NCBI RefSeq assembly: GCF_000725545.1
Contig: NZ_JNZP01000005.1
Span: forward strand, 248,001-312,000
Reading direction: 5' to 3'
Length of the DNA stretch: 64,000 nucleotides
DNA from: Streptomyces exfoliatus
GTDB taxonomy: Bacteria > Actinomycetota > Actinomycetes > Streptomycetales > Streptomycetaceae
Shown here: positions 21,728 through 30,239 of the stretch, piece after piece
Numbering within the stretch: position 1 is the first letter of the stretch
Layout: each line of letters opens with the position of its first letter
Position numbers and translations under genes: made by a program
Notes under the pieces: generated by a model
What the model was told of the DNA's origin: nothing
Database searches by the model: none
Seen by the model: the letters and a program-made list of their open reading frames with translations, nothing else

Positions 21728-21792
21728 CCTGGGGGTGTCCCGCCGATCACGCCGGGCGCGGTCCCGAGCCGATCGACAGGGACACCCCCAGG
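21728..21792. repeat. 65-bp hairpin related to the element at 27.46 kb
   Basis: Two arms (21728-21748, 21771-21792) share a perfect 14-bp outer stem, then an imperfect inner part. The first 27 bases from 21731 match the left end of the 27.46-kb element at about 24 of 27 positions (GGGGGTGTC..GCCGATCA). It lies in the only sizeable gap of this operon and may act as an attenuator or mRNA-processing hairpin. Confidence 0.7.
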
Positions 21793-21833
21793 ACGGTTTC
21801 CGGGTCGTCGCGGCAACGAAAGAGGTCTGCACG

Positions 21834-22787
21834 ATGATCACCCTGGAAGCGATCGAGTCCCACTTCCCCGCACGCACGGTCTCGGTCGAGGACCGCGCGG
21901 CCGAACTCGGTCTGACCGCGGAGCAGACGCACATGTTCCGCCGCCACTTCGGAATCGACCGCATGCGGTACGAGCCCTCCCTCGGCATCGTCGAGCAGCT
22001 GGTGCCGGCGGCCGAGCGGGCCCTCGCCGGCACCTCGCCGGCCGCCGTACGCCACCTGGTCTTCGCCCACGCCCTGCACGGCGCCGACCAGCTGTCGCCC
22101 GACACGCTCCGGGAGGTCGCCCGCCGGCTCGGCCTGGAGCACGCCAACGCGTTCGCGGTCACCCAGCAGAACTGCGCCGTGTCGATGTCCGCGCTCGACA
22201 TCGCGGGCACGCTGCTCCAGGCCGAGGAGGACCCGTCCGCACGCGCCCTCGTCGTCGTCGGCGACAAGCCGCTGACCCAGGAGGCGCAGCTCATCATGAA
22301 CACCTGCGTCGTGGCGGACGGCACCGCCGCCGCGCTCGTGGCGAACGACGGTCCCGGTGTCCCCGTCCGCTCCTTCGCCACGCGCACCCTCGGGCAGTTC
22401 TCCGACGGTGTCCTCTCCACCCCCGAGACCTTCCGGGCCGCCGCCGAGGCGCGGCCCCGGGTGCTCGCGGAGGTGATGGAGGAGGCCGTGCGGGGCGCCG
22501 GCTGCACGCTCGACGACGTCCAGTGGTTCGTCCCGCCCAGCCCCAACCTGGTGTTCTGGCAGGACGCCGTCCCGGACGACGAGCTGCGGGCGCGCTTCTT
22601 CCTCGACAACATCCCGCGCTACAGCCACTGCCTGGCCGCCGACGTCCTCGCCAACTACGCGACCCTGCGCGAGGAGAAACGCCTCGAACCGGACCGGCCG
22701 GTCATGCTCGTCGCCATCGGCGTGGGCATGACCTTCTCCGCCATGGTCGTCGTCCCCGGGACCGAGCACGGGGCGGTGGCCCGATGA
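21834..22787 (+). CDS. Beta-ketoacyl-ACP synthase III-like enzyme with altered triad
   Basis: The 317-residue protein has the FabH fold with nucleophile Cys114 in QQNCAVSMSA. In the usual His position (HQAN in FabH) it reads PPSPN (Pro235). Near the usual Asn it has YSHCLAAD with His265, as in some acyltransferase-like KSIII homologues. So it may prime a chain, or act as an acyltransferase. ATG at 21834 has GAGG 8 bases upstream; it overlaps the next gene by ATGA. KSIII enzymes set non-acetate starters in several type II systems (frenolicin, R1128, benastatin). Confidence 0.78.
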   Translation: MITLEAIESHFPARTVSVEDRAAELGLTAEQTHMFRRHFGIDRMRYEPSLGIVEQLVPAAERALAGTSPAAVRHLVFAHALHGADQLSPDTLREVARRLGLEHANAFAVTQQNCAVSMSALDIAGTLLQAEEDPSARALVVVGDKPLTQEAQLIMNTCVVADGTAAALVANDGPGVPVRSFATRTLGQFSDGVLSTPETFRAAAEARPRVLAEVMEEAVRGAGCTLDDVQWFVPPSPNLVFWQDAVPDDELRARFFLDNIPRYSHCLAADVLANYATLREEKRLEPDRPVMLVAIGVGMTFSAMVVVPGTEHGAVAR

Positions 22788-23656
22788 GCCTGCGCCTGCG
22801 CTCCGCCGTGGAGCACGTCGAGACGCCCGCCGTCGGCGTGGCCCCGCCGCAGCACACGGAACTCGTGGAACGGCTGCTCGCCCGCGTACCGGAGGAGCCG
22901 GACGCGCTGGCCCCCGACCTGGTGGCCCTGGTCTACGCGGTGGCCGATCCCCAGGGTCACAAGACCACGGCCTCGCACCTCAACCACCGCACCGGTGGGG
23001 CCGCGCACGGCTTCGCCCTCACCGACCAGGGCGTCGGCGGACCGTTCATCGCGCTGCGGGTGGCTCGCGCGTACGCCAGGACCGGCCGAGGCACCGCGCC
23101 CCTGGTGGCCGTCGTGGAGAGCGGGGGTACGGCCGGGGCGAGCGCCGCGTCCGGTGTCCTGCTCCGACTCGACGGAAGCGATGGGCGCGACGGACGCCGC
23201 GAAGTCGACGGAGCCGACGGAGCCGACGGAGCCGACGGAGCCGACGGAGCCGGCGGACGCCGCGGACCCGATGGACCTGATGGACCCGAGGGGCGCGGGG
23301 GACTCGCCCTGGCCGACACGGTGGCGGTACCCGTCGACCGGCTCGCCCAGGCGTGGGCGGAACTCGTACCCGAAAAGGGCCGACTGCTGCTCGTCCTCGG
23401 GCCCGGCACCGACCCGGGAGCCGCCCCCGCCGAGCGCACCGACGTCCGTACGGCACCGGCGGACAGCTCGTGCACCGCCGTGTGGCGACTCCTCGCCCAG
23501 GAGGCGGAGTCCTGGCGGGGCCGGTACGCCACGGTCGCGCTGTGCGCCGTCGACACGGCCACCGGCACCGGCCACCTCGCAGTACTGCGTGACCTGGACG
23601 ACGAAAGCGAACCGCCTGCGGGCAGCACCGAGGAAGAGGAAGCTCGACATGGATGA
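22784..23656 (+). CDS. Degenerate KSIII-like protein
   Basis: This 290-residue protein is translationally coupled to the KSIII gene. Residues about 40-110 resemble the N-terminal half of KSIII/thiolase proteins (LVYAVADPQGHKTTASHLNH, FALTDQGVGGPFIALRVARA), but the nucleophile Cys is Val84. A Gly-Ala-Asp repeat from a 9-bp tandem array and a Gly/Pro/Asp linker follow. The C-terminal part recalls a shortened thiolase half and the end is Glu-rich. It is probably a non-catalytic partner of the KSIII; a decayed enzyme is also possible. Confidence 0.55.
   Translation: MSLRLRSAVEHVETPAVGVAPPQHTELVERLLARVPEEPDALAPDLVALVYAVADPQGHKTTASHLNHRTGGAAHGFALTDQGVGGPFIALRVARAYARTGRGTAPLVAVVESGGTAGASAASGVLLRLDGSDGRDGRREVDGADGADGADGADGAGGRRGPDGPDGPEGRGGLALADTVAVPVDRLAQAWAELVPEKGRLLLVLGPGTDPGAAPAERTDVRTAPADSSCTAVWRLLAQEAESWRGRYATVALCAVDTATGTGHLAVLRDLDDESEPPAGSTEEEEARHG
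23207..23251 (+). repeat. Intragenic 9-bp tandem repeat (5 copies)
   Basis: Five perfect GACGGAGCC units encode Asp-Gly-Ala-type triplets within the KSIII-like gene. Confidence 0.9.
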
Positions 23657-25019
23657 CGTGACTGCGGCGGGCGGGCAGCGGCCCGCGTACGACCGCGTGG
23701 TGGTGACCGGCCTCGGCGTGTTCTCCAGCATCGGCGTGGGCGTCGAGGAGTTCACCGAAGGACTGCGGTCCGGGCGGAACGGCGTCTCGCCGATCACCGC
23801 CTTCGACACCACCGGCTTCGACCACGCCAACGGCTGCGAGATACGGGACTTCGACCCCACGCCGTGGCTGCGCCGGTGGAAGCAGGAGGAGCTGGGCCGT
23901 ACCGCCCAGTTCTCCGTGGCGGCGGCGCGGATGGCGGTCGCCGACGCGGGGCTCACCGACGAGGAGCTGCGCGCCCGGCGCGTCCAGGTCGCCGTCGGCA
24001 CGACGGACGGCGAGTCGCAGGACCTGGACCGGCTGGCCGCCGACTGGGTCGCGGCCGGGCCGGAGACCTGGGACCCGGAAACCGCCCGGCGCGTGGGGGC
24101 GGGCCGGCTCTCGGCCGCCGTGGCCTCCGAGTTCGGCCTGACCGACAGCGAGGCCGTCACCCTGGCCACCGCGTGCTCGGCCGGCAACTACGCGATCGGC
24201 ATGGGGCTCGACGCCCTGCGGGTCGGCGACGCGGACATCGCCCTCTGCGGCGGCGCCGACGCCATGTGCCAGAAGTCCTTCTCGGCCTTCTACCGGCTCG
24301 GCACCATCGCCCCGGACTTCTGCCGGCCGTTCGACAAGGACCGGCAGGGCATCCTCACCGGCGAGGGCGCCGGTGTCCTCGTCCTGGAGCGCCTCGACTC
24401 TGCCCTCGCGCGCGGCGCCCGGATCCACGCCGAGGTGCTCGGATACGGGCTGACCTGCGACGCCCATCACCCGGTGCAGCCCAACCAGTCGAGCATCGCC
24501 CGTTGTATGCAGCTGGCGCTCGACGACGCGGGGGTGGCCCCGCAGGACGTCGACCTCATCTCCGCGCACGGCACCGGCACGCGGACGAACGACGTGACCG
24601 AGTCCCGGGCCATCCGGGACGTGTACGACAGCGCCCCGCCCCGCACCGTCTCGCTCAAGTCGATGCTCGGTCACACGATGGGCGCGGCGAGCGCGCTCGC
24701 GGCGGTGGCCTGCTCGGTGGCGCTCACGGAGGGGTTCATCCCGCCGACGATCAACCACCGGGAGACGGATCCCGAGTGCGAGATCGACTGCGTGCCGAAC
24801 GAGTCGGTCCCGGCGCGGCTGCGGGTGGTGCAGAACAACGGGCTCGCGTTCGCGGGCAACAACGCGATCGTCGTGCTCGGTCACTATCCGGCCGACTCGG
24901 ACTCGGACTCGGACTCGGACTCGGACTCGGACTCGGACTCGGACTCGGACTCGGACTCGGAGGCGGGCTCGGACGCGTCCGTGGACGCCTCCGCCGTCGC
25001 CGACGCCGTCCGTTCCTGA
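23649..25019 (+). CDS. Complete beta-ketoacyl-ACP synthase II (KS) with Asp-Ser tail
   Basis: The 456-residue KS has Cys176 (TLATACSAGN), His307 (ISAHGTGTRTND), Lys337 and His342 (SLKSMLGHTMGAAS), so it should be catalytically active. The sequence GQNDLDR-like cap region ESQDLDRLAADWV differs from aromatic KS-alpha. After the fold ends (IVVLGHYPA) a pure (Asp-Ser)11 tract and an acidic tail follow. It overlaps the upstream gene by 8 bases. It probably pairs with the CLF-like protein at 20.6 kb. Confidence 0.88.
   Translation: MDDVTAAGGQRPAYDRVVVTGLGVFSSIGVGVEEFTEGLRSGRNGVSPITAFDTTGFDHANGCEIRDFDPTPWLRRWKQEELGRTAQFSVAAARMAVADAGLTDEELRARRVQVAVGTTDGESQDLDRLAADWVAAGPETWDPETARRVGAGRLSAAVASEFGLTDSEAVTLATACSAGNYAIGMGLDALRVGDADIALCGGADAMCQKSFSAFYRLGTIAPDFCRPFDKDRQGILTGEGAGVLVLERLDSALARGARIHAEVLGYGLTCDAHHPVQPNQSSIARCMQLALDDAGVAPQDVDLISAHGTGTRTNDVTESRAIRDVYDSAPPRTVSLKSMLGHTMGAASALAAVACSVALTEGFIPPTINHRETDPECEIDCVPNESVPARLRVVQNNGLAFAGNNAIVVLGHYPADSDSDSDSDSDSDSDSDSDSDSEAGSDASVDASAVADAVRS
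24894..24959 (+). repeat. 6-bp microsatellite, 11 perfect copies
   Basis: Eleven uninterrupted GACTCG units at the 3' end of the KS gene encode (Asp-Ser)11. Change in copy number would keep the frame. Confidence 0.93.
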
Positions 25020-25042
25020 TGGTGGAAAGCGAGGACAGGGTC

Positions 25043-26581
25043 ATGCCAGAGGGCCGTCGGGTCGGGTTCGGGGTGCTCGCGCTCGTGCTCGGCATCACGC
25101 TCGCCGTCCTCGACCAGGTGATCGTCGGCACCGCGCTGCCCACCATGGTCGGCGAACTCGGGGGCCTCAGCCTCCTCCCGTGGGTCGTCACGGCCTACGG
25201 CCTCGCCACCGCGGTCACCACCCCGCTCTGGGGCAAGTTCGGCGACCTCTACGGCCGTCGCCGTACCTTCATGGCCGCCATCGGCATCTTCCTCGTCGGC
25301 TCGATGGCGGCCGGCCTCTCCCAGAACATGACGCAGCTCGTCGGCTTCCGCACCCTCCAGGGGCTGGGCGCCGGCGGTCTGTTCGTCGGCGCCTTCGGCC
25401 TCGTCGGCGACCTCGTCCGCGACCCCGCCGGGCGGATCAAGGTGCAGTCCGTGATCGGCGCCGTCATTCCCGTCGCGCTCGTCGGCGGCCCACTGCTCGG
25501 CGGCGTGCTCACCGAACACGCCGACTGGCGCTGGGCGTTCTACCTGAACGTGCCCGTCGGCGCCGTCGCGCTCGCCGCCACCGCCCTCGGTGTCCCCGCC
25601 GTCGCACGGGGCGCCAAGGCGCGTATCGACTACGTCGGCGCCGCCCTCCTCACGGTCGCGGTCGTCGCCGTGACCCTGCTCGCCGGATGGGCGGGTACGC
25701 GGTACGCCTGGGGCTCCTGGCAGATCATCGGCCTGGCCGTCGTCGCGGCGGCGGCCCTGGCGGTCCTCGTCCGGGTCGAGCGCCACGCGGCCGAACCGAT
25801 GCTGCCGCCCCGGCTGTTCCGCTCCCGGGACTTCAACCTGGCGCAGATCCTCGGTCTGCTGCTGGCCGCCGGCCAGCTCGCCGTCATGGTCCACCTCCCC
25901 CTCTATCTGCAGACCGTGCAGGGCGTGTCGCCCACGATCAGCGGGCTCCTGCTGCTGCCCTTCATGGGCGGCATGATCACCGCGCAGCTCCTCGCCGCCC
26001 GGCTCGTGCTGCGCAGCGGACGGATCCGCCTGCCGGCGCTCGCCGGCTCCGCCACGGCGACCGCCGGGCTCGCCCTGCTGACCTTCCTGGACACCGGCAC
26101 CTCGGCGGGCCTCGCCGCCTCCGTCTGCGTGGTGGCCGGCTTCGGCATCGGCCTGGTGCTCCAGATCACCCTCGTCATCACCTTCGGCAGCACCGAGGAG
26201 CGCGACATCGGCGTCGCCAGCGGTCTGCTCAACCTCTTCCGCGCCGTCGGCGGTTCGCTGGGCGTCGCCCTGCTCGGCTCCGTCTACACCGCCGTGTCCG
26301 AGTCCACCCTGACGGAGCGGCTCGGCGCCGCGGAGGCCCACGCCCTCGCCGCGTCCAGCCAGCACCTCGACCCCGAGGCGCTGCGGCAGCTGCCGGCCGC
26401 GTCCCTCACGGCCTTCCGCGAGGCGGCGGTGGACGGACTGCACGGCCTGGTGATCGGGGCCGGCGTCCTGGCCGCGATCGGCTGCGCCGCGGCGTGGCTG
26501 CTGCGGCCACGGGTGCCCGTGCCCGGGGAGGGAACGGACCAGAAGACGGGGGCCGATCCCGTGGTGGCGGAAAGCATTTAG
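25043..26581 (+). CDS. MFS exporter, DHA2 (14-helix) family
   Basis: The 512-residue protein has about 14 hydrophobic helices, motif A-like GKFGDLYGRRRTF between helices 2 and 3, and motif C-like GAVIPVALVGGPLLGGVL, marking a proton-driven drug exporter. The ATG at 25043 has GAGGA 7 bases upstream; an ATG at 25019 overlapping the KS stop lacks a ribosome site. Its place inside the second module suggests export of that module's product or of the angucycline. Confidence 0.9.
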   Translation: MPEGRRVGFGVLALVLGITLAVLDQVIVGTALPTMVGELGGLSLLPWVVTAYGLATAVTTPLWGKFGDLYGRRRTFMAAIGIFLVGSMAAGLSQNMTQLVGFRTLQGLGAGGLFVGAFGLVGDLVRDPAGRIKVQSVIGAVIPVALVGGPLLGGVLTEHADWRWAFYLNVPVGAVALAATALGVPAVARGAKARIDYVGAALLTVAVVAVTLLAGWAGTRYAWGSWQIIGLAVVAAAALAVLVRVERHAAEPMLPPRLFRSRDFNLAQILGLLLAAGQLAVMVHLPLYLQTVQGVSPTISGLLLLPFMGGMITAQLLAARLVLRSGRIRLPALAGSATATAGLALLTFLDTGTSAGLAASVCVVAGFGIGLVLQITLVITFGSTEERDIGVASGLLNLFRAVGGSLGVALLGSVYTAVSESTLTERLGAAEAHALAASSQHLDPEALRQLPAASLTAFREAAVDGLHGLVIGAGVLAAIGCAAAWLLRPRVPVPGEGTDQKTGADPVVAESI

Positions 26582-26585
26582 CGCA

Positions 26586-26617
26586 AACTTAGCCGGTAGC
26601 GCATTGAACTTAACCGG
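26586..26617 (+). promoter_or_regulatory. Direct repeat, candidate operator upstream of fabG-like gene
   Basis: AACTTAGCCGG (26586-26596) and AACTTAACCGG (26607-26617) match at 10 of 11 bases and start 21 bp apart, two helical turns. OmpR-type and SARP activators bind such same-face direct repeats. The segment is AT-rich for the genome and lies 78-109 bases before the next gene. Confidence 0.45.
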
Positions 26618-26694
26618 CATTCCGAAGAATGATTTCACCAGGCTCCGGTGGTGTGTGTCCGCCGCGGCCGAGGCCTTTTTCAGGGAGTAGCCAC

Positions 26695-27435
26695 ATGGCT
26701 CAGGAAAACCGGAGGACCGCGCTCGTCAGCGGCGGATCGCGGGGCATAGGACGCGCCGTGGTGCTGCGGCTGGCCCGCGACGGCCACCAGGTCGCCTTCT
26801 GTCACCAGACCCCGTCCGAGGCCGCGCGGAGCCTGGAGAAGGAGGCCGCCGAGCTGGGCGCCACGGTCGTGGCCAGCCAGGTGGACGTCACCGACGCCGC
26901 GCAGGTCAAGGCCTGGGTGCAGCGGACCGAGGCGGAACTCGGGCCGATCGAGGTCGTCGTCAACTCGGCCGGCATCGTCCGTGACACGCCGCTCGTCATG
27001 ATGGAGGACGGTGACTGGCGGGACGTCGTCGACGTCAATCTGACCGGCACCTTCCATGTCACCCGGGCGGCCGTCTTCGGCATGATGAAGCGGAAATCCG
27101 GCTGCGTCGTGAACCTCTCCTCCGTCGCGGGTCTGTACGGGAACGCGACACAGACCAATTACTCCGCCACCAAGGCCGGAATCATCGGATTCACCAAGGC
27201 CCTCTCCAAAGAGGTCGGCCGGTACGGGATCCGCGCGAACGCGGTGGCCCCCGGATTCATCGACACCGACATGGTTTCCGGGCTTTCCGAGAACCACCGG
27301 GAGAAGGCGCGGAAAGGCATTTCCCTGAGCCGATTCGGCCGCGCGGAGGAGGTCGCCGACGCCGTCGCCTACCTCCTGACCGCGGAGTACGTCACCGGCA
27401 CCGTCCTCACGGTCGACGGAGGACTCTCGATCTGA
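26695..27435 (+). CDS. 3-oxoacyl-ACP reductase, FabG type
   Basis: The 246-residue SDR has the NADPH motif SGGSRGIGRAV, NSAG, catalytic Ser and YSATK, and the C-terminus GTVLTVDGGLSI. It looks like fatty-acid-type FabG, distinct from the C-9 ketoreductase at 38.2 kb, and so probably reduces the chain of the second module. ATG at 26695 has GGGAG 8 bases upstream. It has its own upstream region with a direct repeat. Confidence 0.9.
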   Translation: MAQENRRTALVSGGSRGIGRAVVLRLARDGHQVAFCHQTPSEAARSLEKEAAELGATVVASQVDVTDAAQVKAWVQRTEAELGPIEVVVNSAGIVRDTPLVMMEDGDWRDVVDVNLTGTFHVTRAAVFGMMKRKSGCVVNLSSVAGLYGNATQTNYSATKAGIIGFTKALSKEVGRYGIRANAVAPGFIDTDMVSGLSENHREKARKGISLSRFGRAEEVADAVAYLLTAEYVTGTVLTVDGGLSI

Positions 27436-27460
27436 GCCGCGCGCCCCGGCCCGCGATTCC

Positions 27461-27667
27461 CCTAGGGGGTGTCTGGCCGATCAGGCCGGGCTCGCGGGGC
27501 CTGGCACGCACGCTCGCCGCGTTGTCGTCACGCTCCCCCAAGCTCTCGGCTTCGCTCGAGCAGGGCGGTACCCCCATGGCTCCGCCATGACTCCCTCCTC
27601 CGCCTCGCGACGCACGGCACCAGACGCCGCTCCCCGATCCGGCCTGATCGACCAGACACCCCCTAGG
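27461..27667. mobile_element. MITE-like element with 29-bp terminal inverted repeats
   Basis: The 207-bp segment is bounded by 29-bp inverted repeats (27461-27489, 27639-27667) with one mismatch, ending in CCTAGG. Read as ends GGGGTGTCTGG...CCAGACACCCC, each side is flanked by CTAG, consistent with a 4-bp target duplication. No transposase gene fits inside. The inner sequence recalls a dispersed intergenic repeat I associate with Streptomyces genomes. Its right end supplies part of the ribosome site (AGGAGA, 27665-27670) of the KS-alpha gene. Confidence 0.75.
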
Positions 27668-27678
27668 AGACCCCGATC

Positions 27679-28986
27679 ATGCACAGCACACCCCGACCCT
27701 CGACGCAGCCGGGCACGGTGAAGCGGCGCGTCGTCATCACCGGCATCGGCGTCCTCGCTCCCGGTGGCATCGGTGCCAAGAACTTCTGGAGCCTCCTCAG
27801 CGAGGGCCGCACCGCCACCCGCGGCATCACCTTCTTCGACCCCTCGCCGTTCCGCTCGCGGGTCGCCGCCGAGATCGACTTCGATCCCGCGGACCACGGT
27901 CTGCGGCCCCAGGAGATCCGCCGCATGGACCGCGCCGCGCAGTTCGCGGTGGTGGCCGCGCGGGAGGCGCTCGCCGACAGCGGCCTCGACATGGCCGAGG
28001 GCGACCCGTACCGCACCGGTGTCTGCCTCGGCAGCGCCGTCGGCGCCACCATGGGCCTCGACCAGGAGTACCGGGTCGTCAGCGACGACGGGCGCCTGGA
28101 GCTCGTGGACCACGAGTACGCGGTGCCCCACCTGTACAACCACCTGGTGCCCAGCTCGTTCGCCGTCGAGGTCGCCTGGGCCACCGGCGCCGAGGGACCC
28201 GCCACCGTGGTCTCCACCGGCTGCACCTCCGGCCTCGACGCCGTCGGCCACGCCACCGAGCTGATCCGCGAGGGCAGCGCGGACGTGATGATCGCCGGCG
28301 CGACCGACGCGCCGATCTCGCCCATCACCATGGCCTGCTTCGACGCGATCAAGGCCACCACGCCCCGCCACGACGACCCGGCACACGCCTCCCGGCCCTT
28401 CGACGGGACGCGCAACGGTTTCGTCCTCGGCGAGGGTTCGGCCGTCTTCGTCCTGGAGGAGCTGGAATCCGCCCGGCGGCGAGGCGCCCACATCTACGCG
28501 GAGATAGCCGGGTTCGGCTCCCGCTGCAACGCCTTCCACATGACCGGACTGCGGCCGGACGGACTGGAGATGGCGGAGGCCATCCGGATCGCCCTCGACG
28601 AGGCCCGCCTCGCCCCCGAGGCGATCGACTACGTCAACGCCCACGGCTCCGGCACCAAGCAGAACGACCGGCACGAGACGGCGGCGTTCAAGCTCAGCCT
28701 CGGCGAGCACGCCCGCCGCACGCCGGTCAGCTCCATCAAGTCGATGGTCGGGCACTCGCTCGGCGCCATCGGCTCCATCGAGATCGCGGCGTGCGCGCTG
28801 GCCATGGAGTACGGCGTCGTACCGCCGACCGCCAACCTGCACACGCCGGACCCCGAGTGCGACCTCGACTACGTCCCCCTGACCGCCCGGGAACGGCGAC
28901 TCGACAGCGTGCTCAGCGTCGGCAGCGGCTTCGGCGGCTTCCAGAGCGCCATCGTGCTCAGCCGGCCGGAGAGGAGCCCGCGATGA
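27679..28986 (+). CDS. Type II PKS ketosynthase alpha (KS-alpha)
   Basis: The 435-residue enzyme is a canonical aromatic KS-alpha: Cys182 ([14 protein letters not shown]), His322 ([11 protein letters not shown]), Lys354 and His359 ([15 protein letters not shown]), with the conserved [13 protein letters not shown] helix. With KS-beta and ACP it condenses malonyl units into the poly-beta-ketone, presumably a decaketide as in angucyclines. It overlaps KS-beta by ATGA. In urd/pga/jad clusters this pair sits between the TcmI-type cyclase and the ACP; here it is about 10 kb upstream, directly behind a MITE-like element. Confidence 0.96.
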   Translation: MHSTPRPSTQPGTVKRRVVITGIGVLAPGGIGAKNFWSLLSEGRTATRGITFFDPSPFRSRVAAEIDFDPADHGLRPQEIRRMDRAAQFAVVAAREALADSGLDMAEGDPYRTGVCLGSAVGATMGLDQEYRVVSDDGRLELVDHEYAVPHLYNHLVPSSFAVEVAWATGAEGPATVVSTGCTSGLDAVGHATELIREGSADVMIAGATDAPISPITMACFDAIKATTPRHDDPAHASRPFDGTRNGFVLGEGSAVFVLEELESARRRGAHIYAEIAGFGSRCNAFHMTGLRPDGLEMAEAIRIALDEARLAPEAIDYVNAHGSGTKQNDRHETAAFKLSLGEHARRTPVSSIKSMVGHSLGAIGSIEIAACALAMEYGVVPPTANLHTPDPECDLDYVPLTARERRLDSVLSVGSGFGGFQSAIVLSRPERSPR

Positions 28987-30239
28987 CCACCGCCGCCACC
29001 CTGCCCGTCGAGACGACGACCGCCGCGCGCGCGACCGCCGTCGTCACGGGACTCGGCATCGTCGCCCCCAACGGCCTCGGCACCGAGGCCTTCTGGGCGG
29101 CCACCCTCGAAGGACGGAGCGGCATCGGACCCGTCGAGCGGTTCGACCCGGCCTCCTACCCGGCGCGCCTCGCCGGCGAGGTGAGCGACTTCGACGCCAC
29201 CGAGCACCTGCCCAGCCGGCTGCTTCCGCAGACGGACCACATGACCCGGATGGCGCTCGTCGCGGCCGACTGGGCACTCGCCGACGCCCAGGTGGAACCG
29301 GGCGAGACCGACTCCTTCGGCATGGGCGTCGTCACGGCCAGCTCGGCCGGTGGCTTCGCCTTCGGCCAGAACGAGCTGAAGGCCCTGTGGAGCCAGGGCA
29401 GCAAGTACGTCAGCGCCTACCAGTCCTTCGCCTGGTTCTACGCCGTCAACACCGGCCAGATCTCCATCCGGCACGGCATGCGCGGCCCCAGCGGCGTCCT
29501 CGTCGCCGACCAGGCGGGCGGCCTCGACGTCCTCGCCCAGGCCCGCCGGCTGATCCGCAACGGCACGCCGCTCGTCGTCTCCGGCGGCGTCGACTCCTCG
29601 ATCTGCCCGTGGGGCTGGGCCGCCCTGCTCACCAGCGGCCGGCTCAGCACCGACCCCGACCCGGCCACCGCCTACCGGCCGTTCCACCCGGACGCCGCAG
29701 GGCACGTCGTCGGCGAGGGCGGGGCGCTCCTCATCGTCGAGGACGCCGCGAGCGCGGCGGCCCGCGGCGCCCGCACCTACGGGCGGATCGCCGGTTACGG
29801 CACCACCTTCGACCCGCGGCCGGGCAGCGGCCGCGAGCCGGGTCTCCGCCGCGCGATCGACCTCGCCCTCGCCGACGCGGGCGTCACCGCGGCGGACGTC
29901 GACGTCGTCTTCGCGGACGCCGCCGCCGTGCCCGAACTCGACGCGACGGAGGCGGCCGCCCTGCGCGACCTCTTCGGCGTACGAGGGGTGCCCGTCACGG
30001 CGCCCAAGACCATGACCGGCCGGCTCAACTCGGGCGCGGGGCCGCTCGACGTGGCCACCGCCCTGCTCTCCCTCCGGGACCAGGTGATCCCGCCGACCGT
30101 GCACGTGGAGGCGGACCCCGGCCACGGCCTGGACCTCGTCACCGGACGGCCCCGGGAGACGTCGCTGCGCACCGTGCTCGTCCTGGCGCGCGGCTACGGC
30201 GGCTTCAACTCCGCCCTCGTCGTCACTCGTGCGGACTGA
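28983..30239 (+). CDS. Type II PKS chain-length factor (KS-beta)
   Basis: The 418-residue CLF keeps the KS fold but has Gln177 in place of the nucleophile ([10 protein letters not shown]), the hallmark of KS-beta, and lacks the catalytic His motifs ([16 protein letters not shown]). It sets chain length and, through its Gln, supports malonyl decarboxylation. Translation is coupled to KS-alpha, and its 3' end overlaps the PPTase gene by 11 bases. Confidence 0.96.
   Translation: MTTAATLPVETTTAARATAVVTGLGIVAPNGLGTEAFWAATLEGRSGIGPVERFDPASYPARLAGEVSDFDATEHLPSRLLPQTDHMTRMALVAADWALADAQVEPGETDSFGMGVVTASSAGGFAFGQNELKALWSQGSKYVSAYQSFAWFYAVNTGQISIRHGMRGPSGVLVADQAGGLDVLAQARRLIRNGTPLVVSGGVDSSICPWGWAALLTSGRLSTDPDPATAYRPFHPDAAGHVVGEGGALLIVEDAASAAARGARTYGRIAGYGTTFDPRPGSGREPGLRRAIDLALADAGVTAADVDVVFADAAAVPELDATEAAALRDLFGVRGVPVTAPKTMTGRLNSGAGPLDVATALLSLRDQVIPPTVHVEADPGHGLDLVTGRPRETSLRTVLVLARGYGGFNSALVVTRAD

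Noticed and set aside
20379..25019. HMG-CoA-synthase-type beta-branching cassette
   Set aside because: ACP plus inactive KS fit, but there is no HMG-CoA synthase and no enoyl-CoA hydratase pair; the KSIII-like proteins do not show the HMGS signature.
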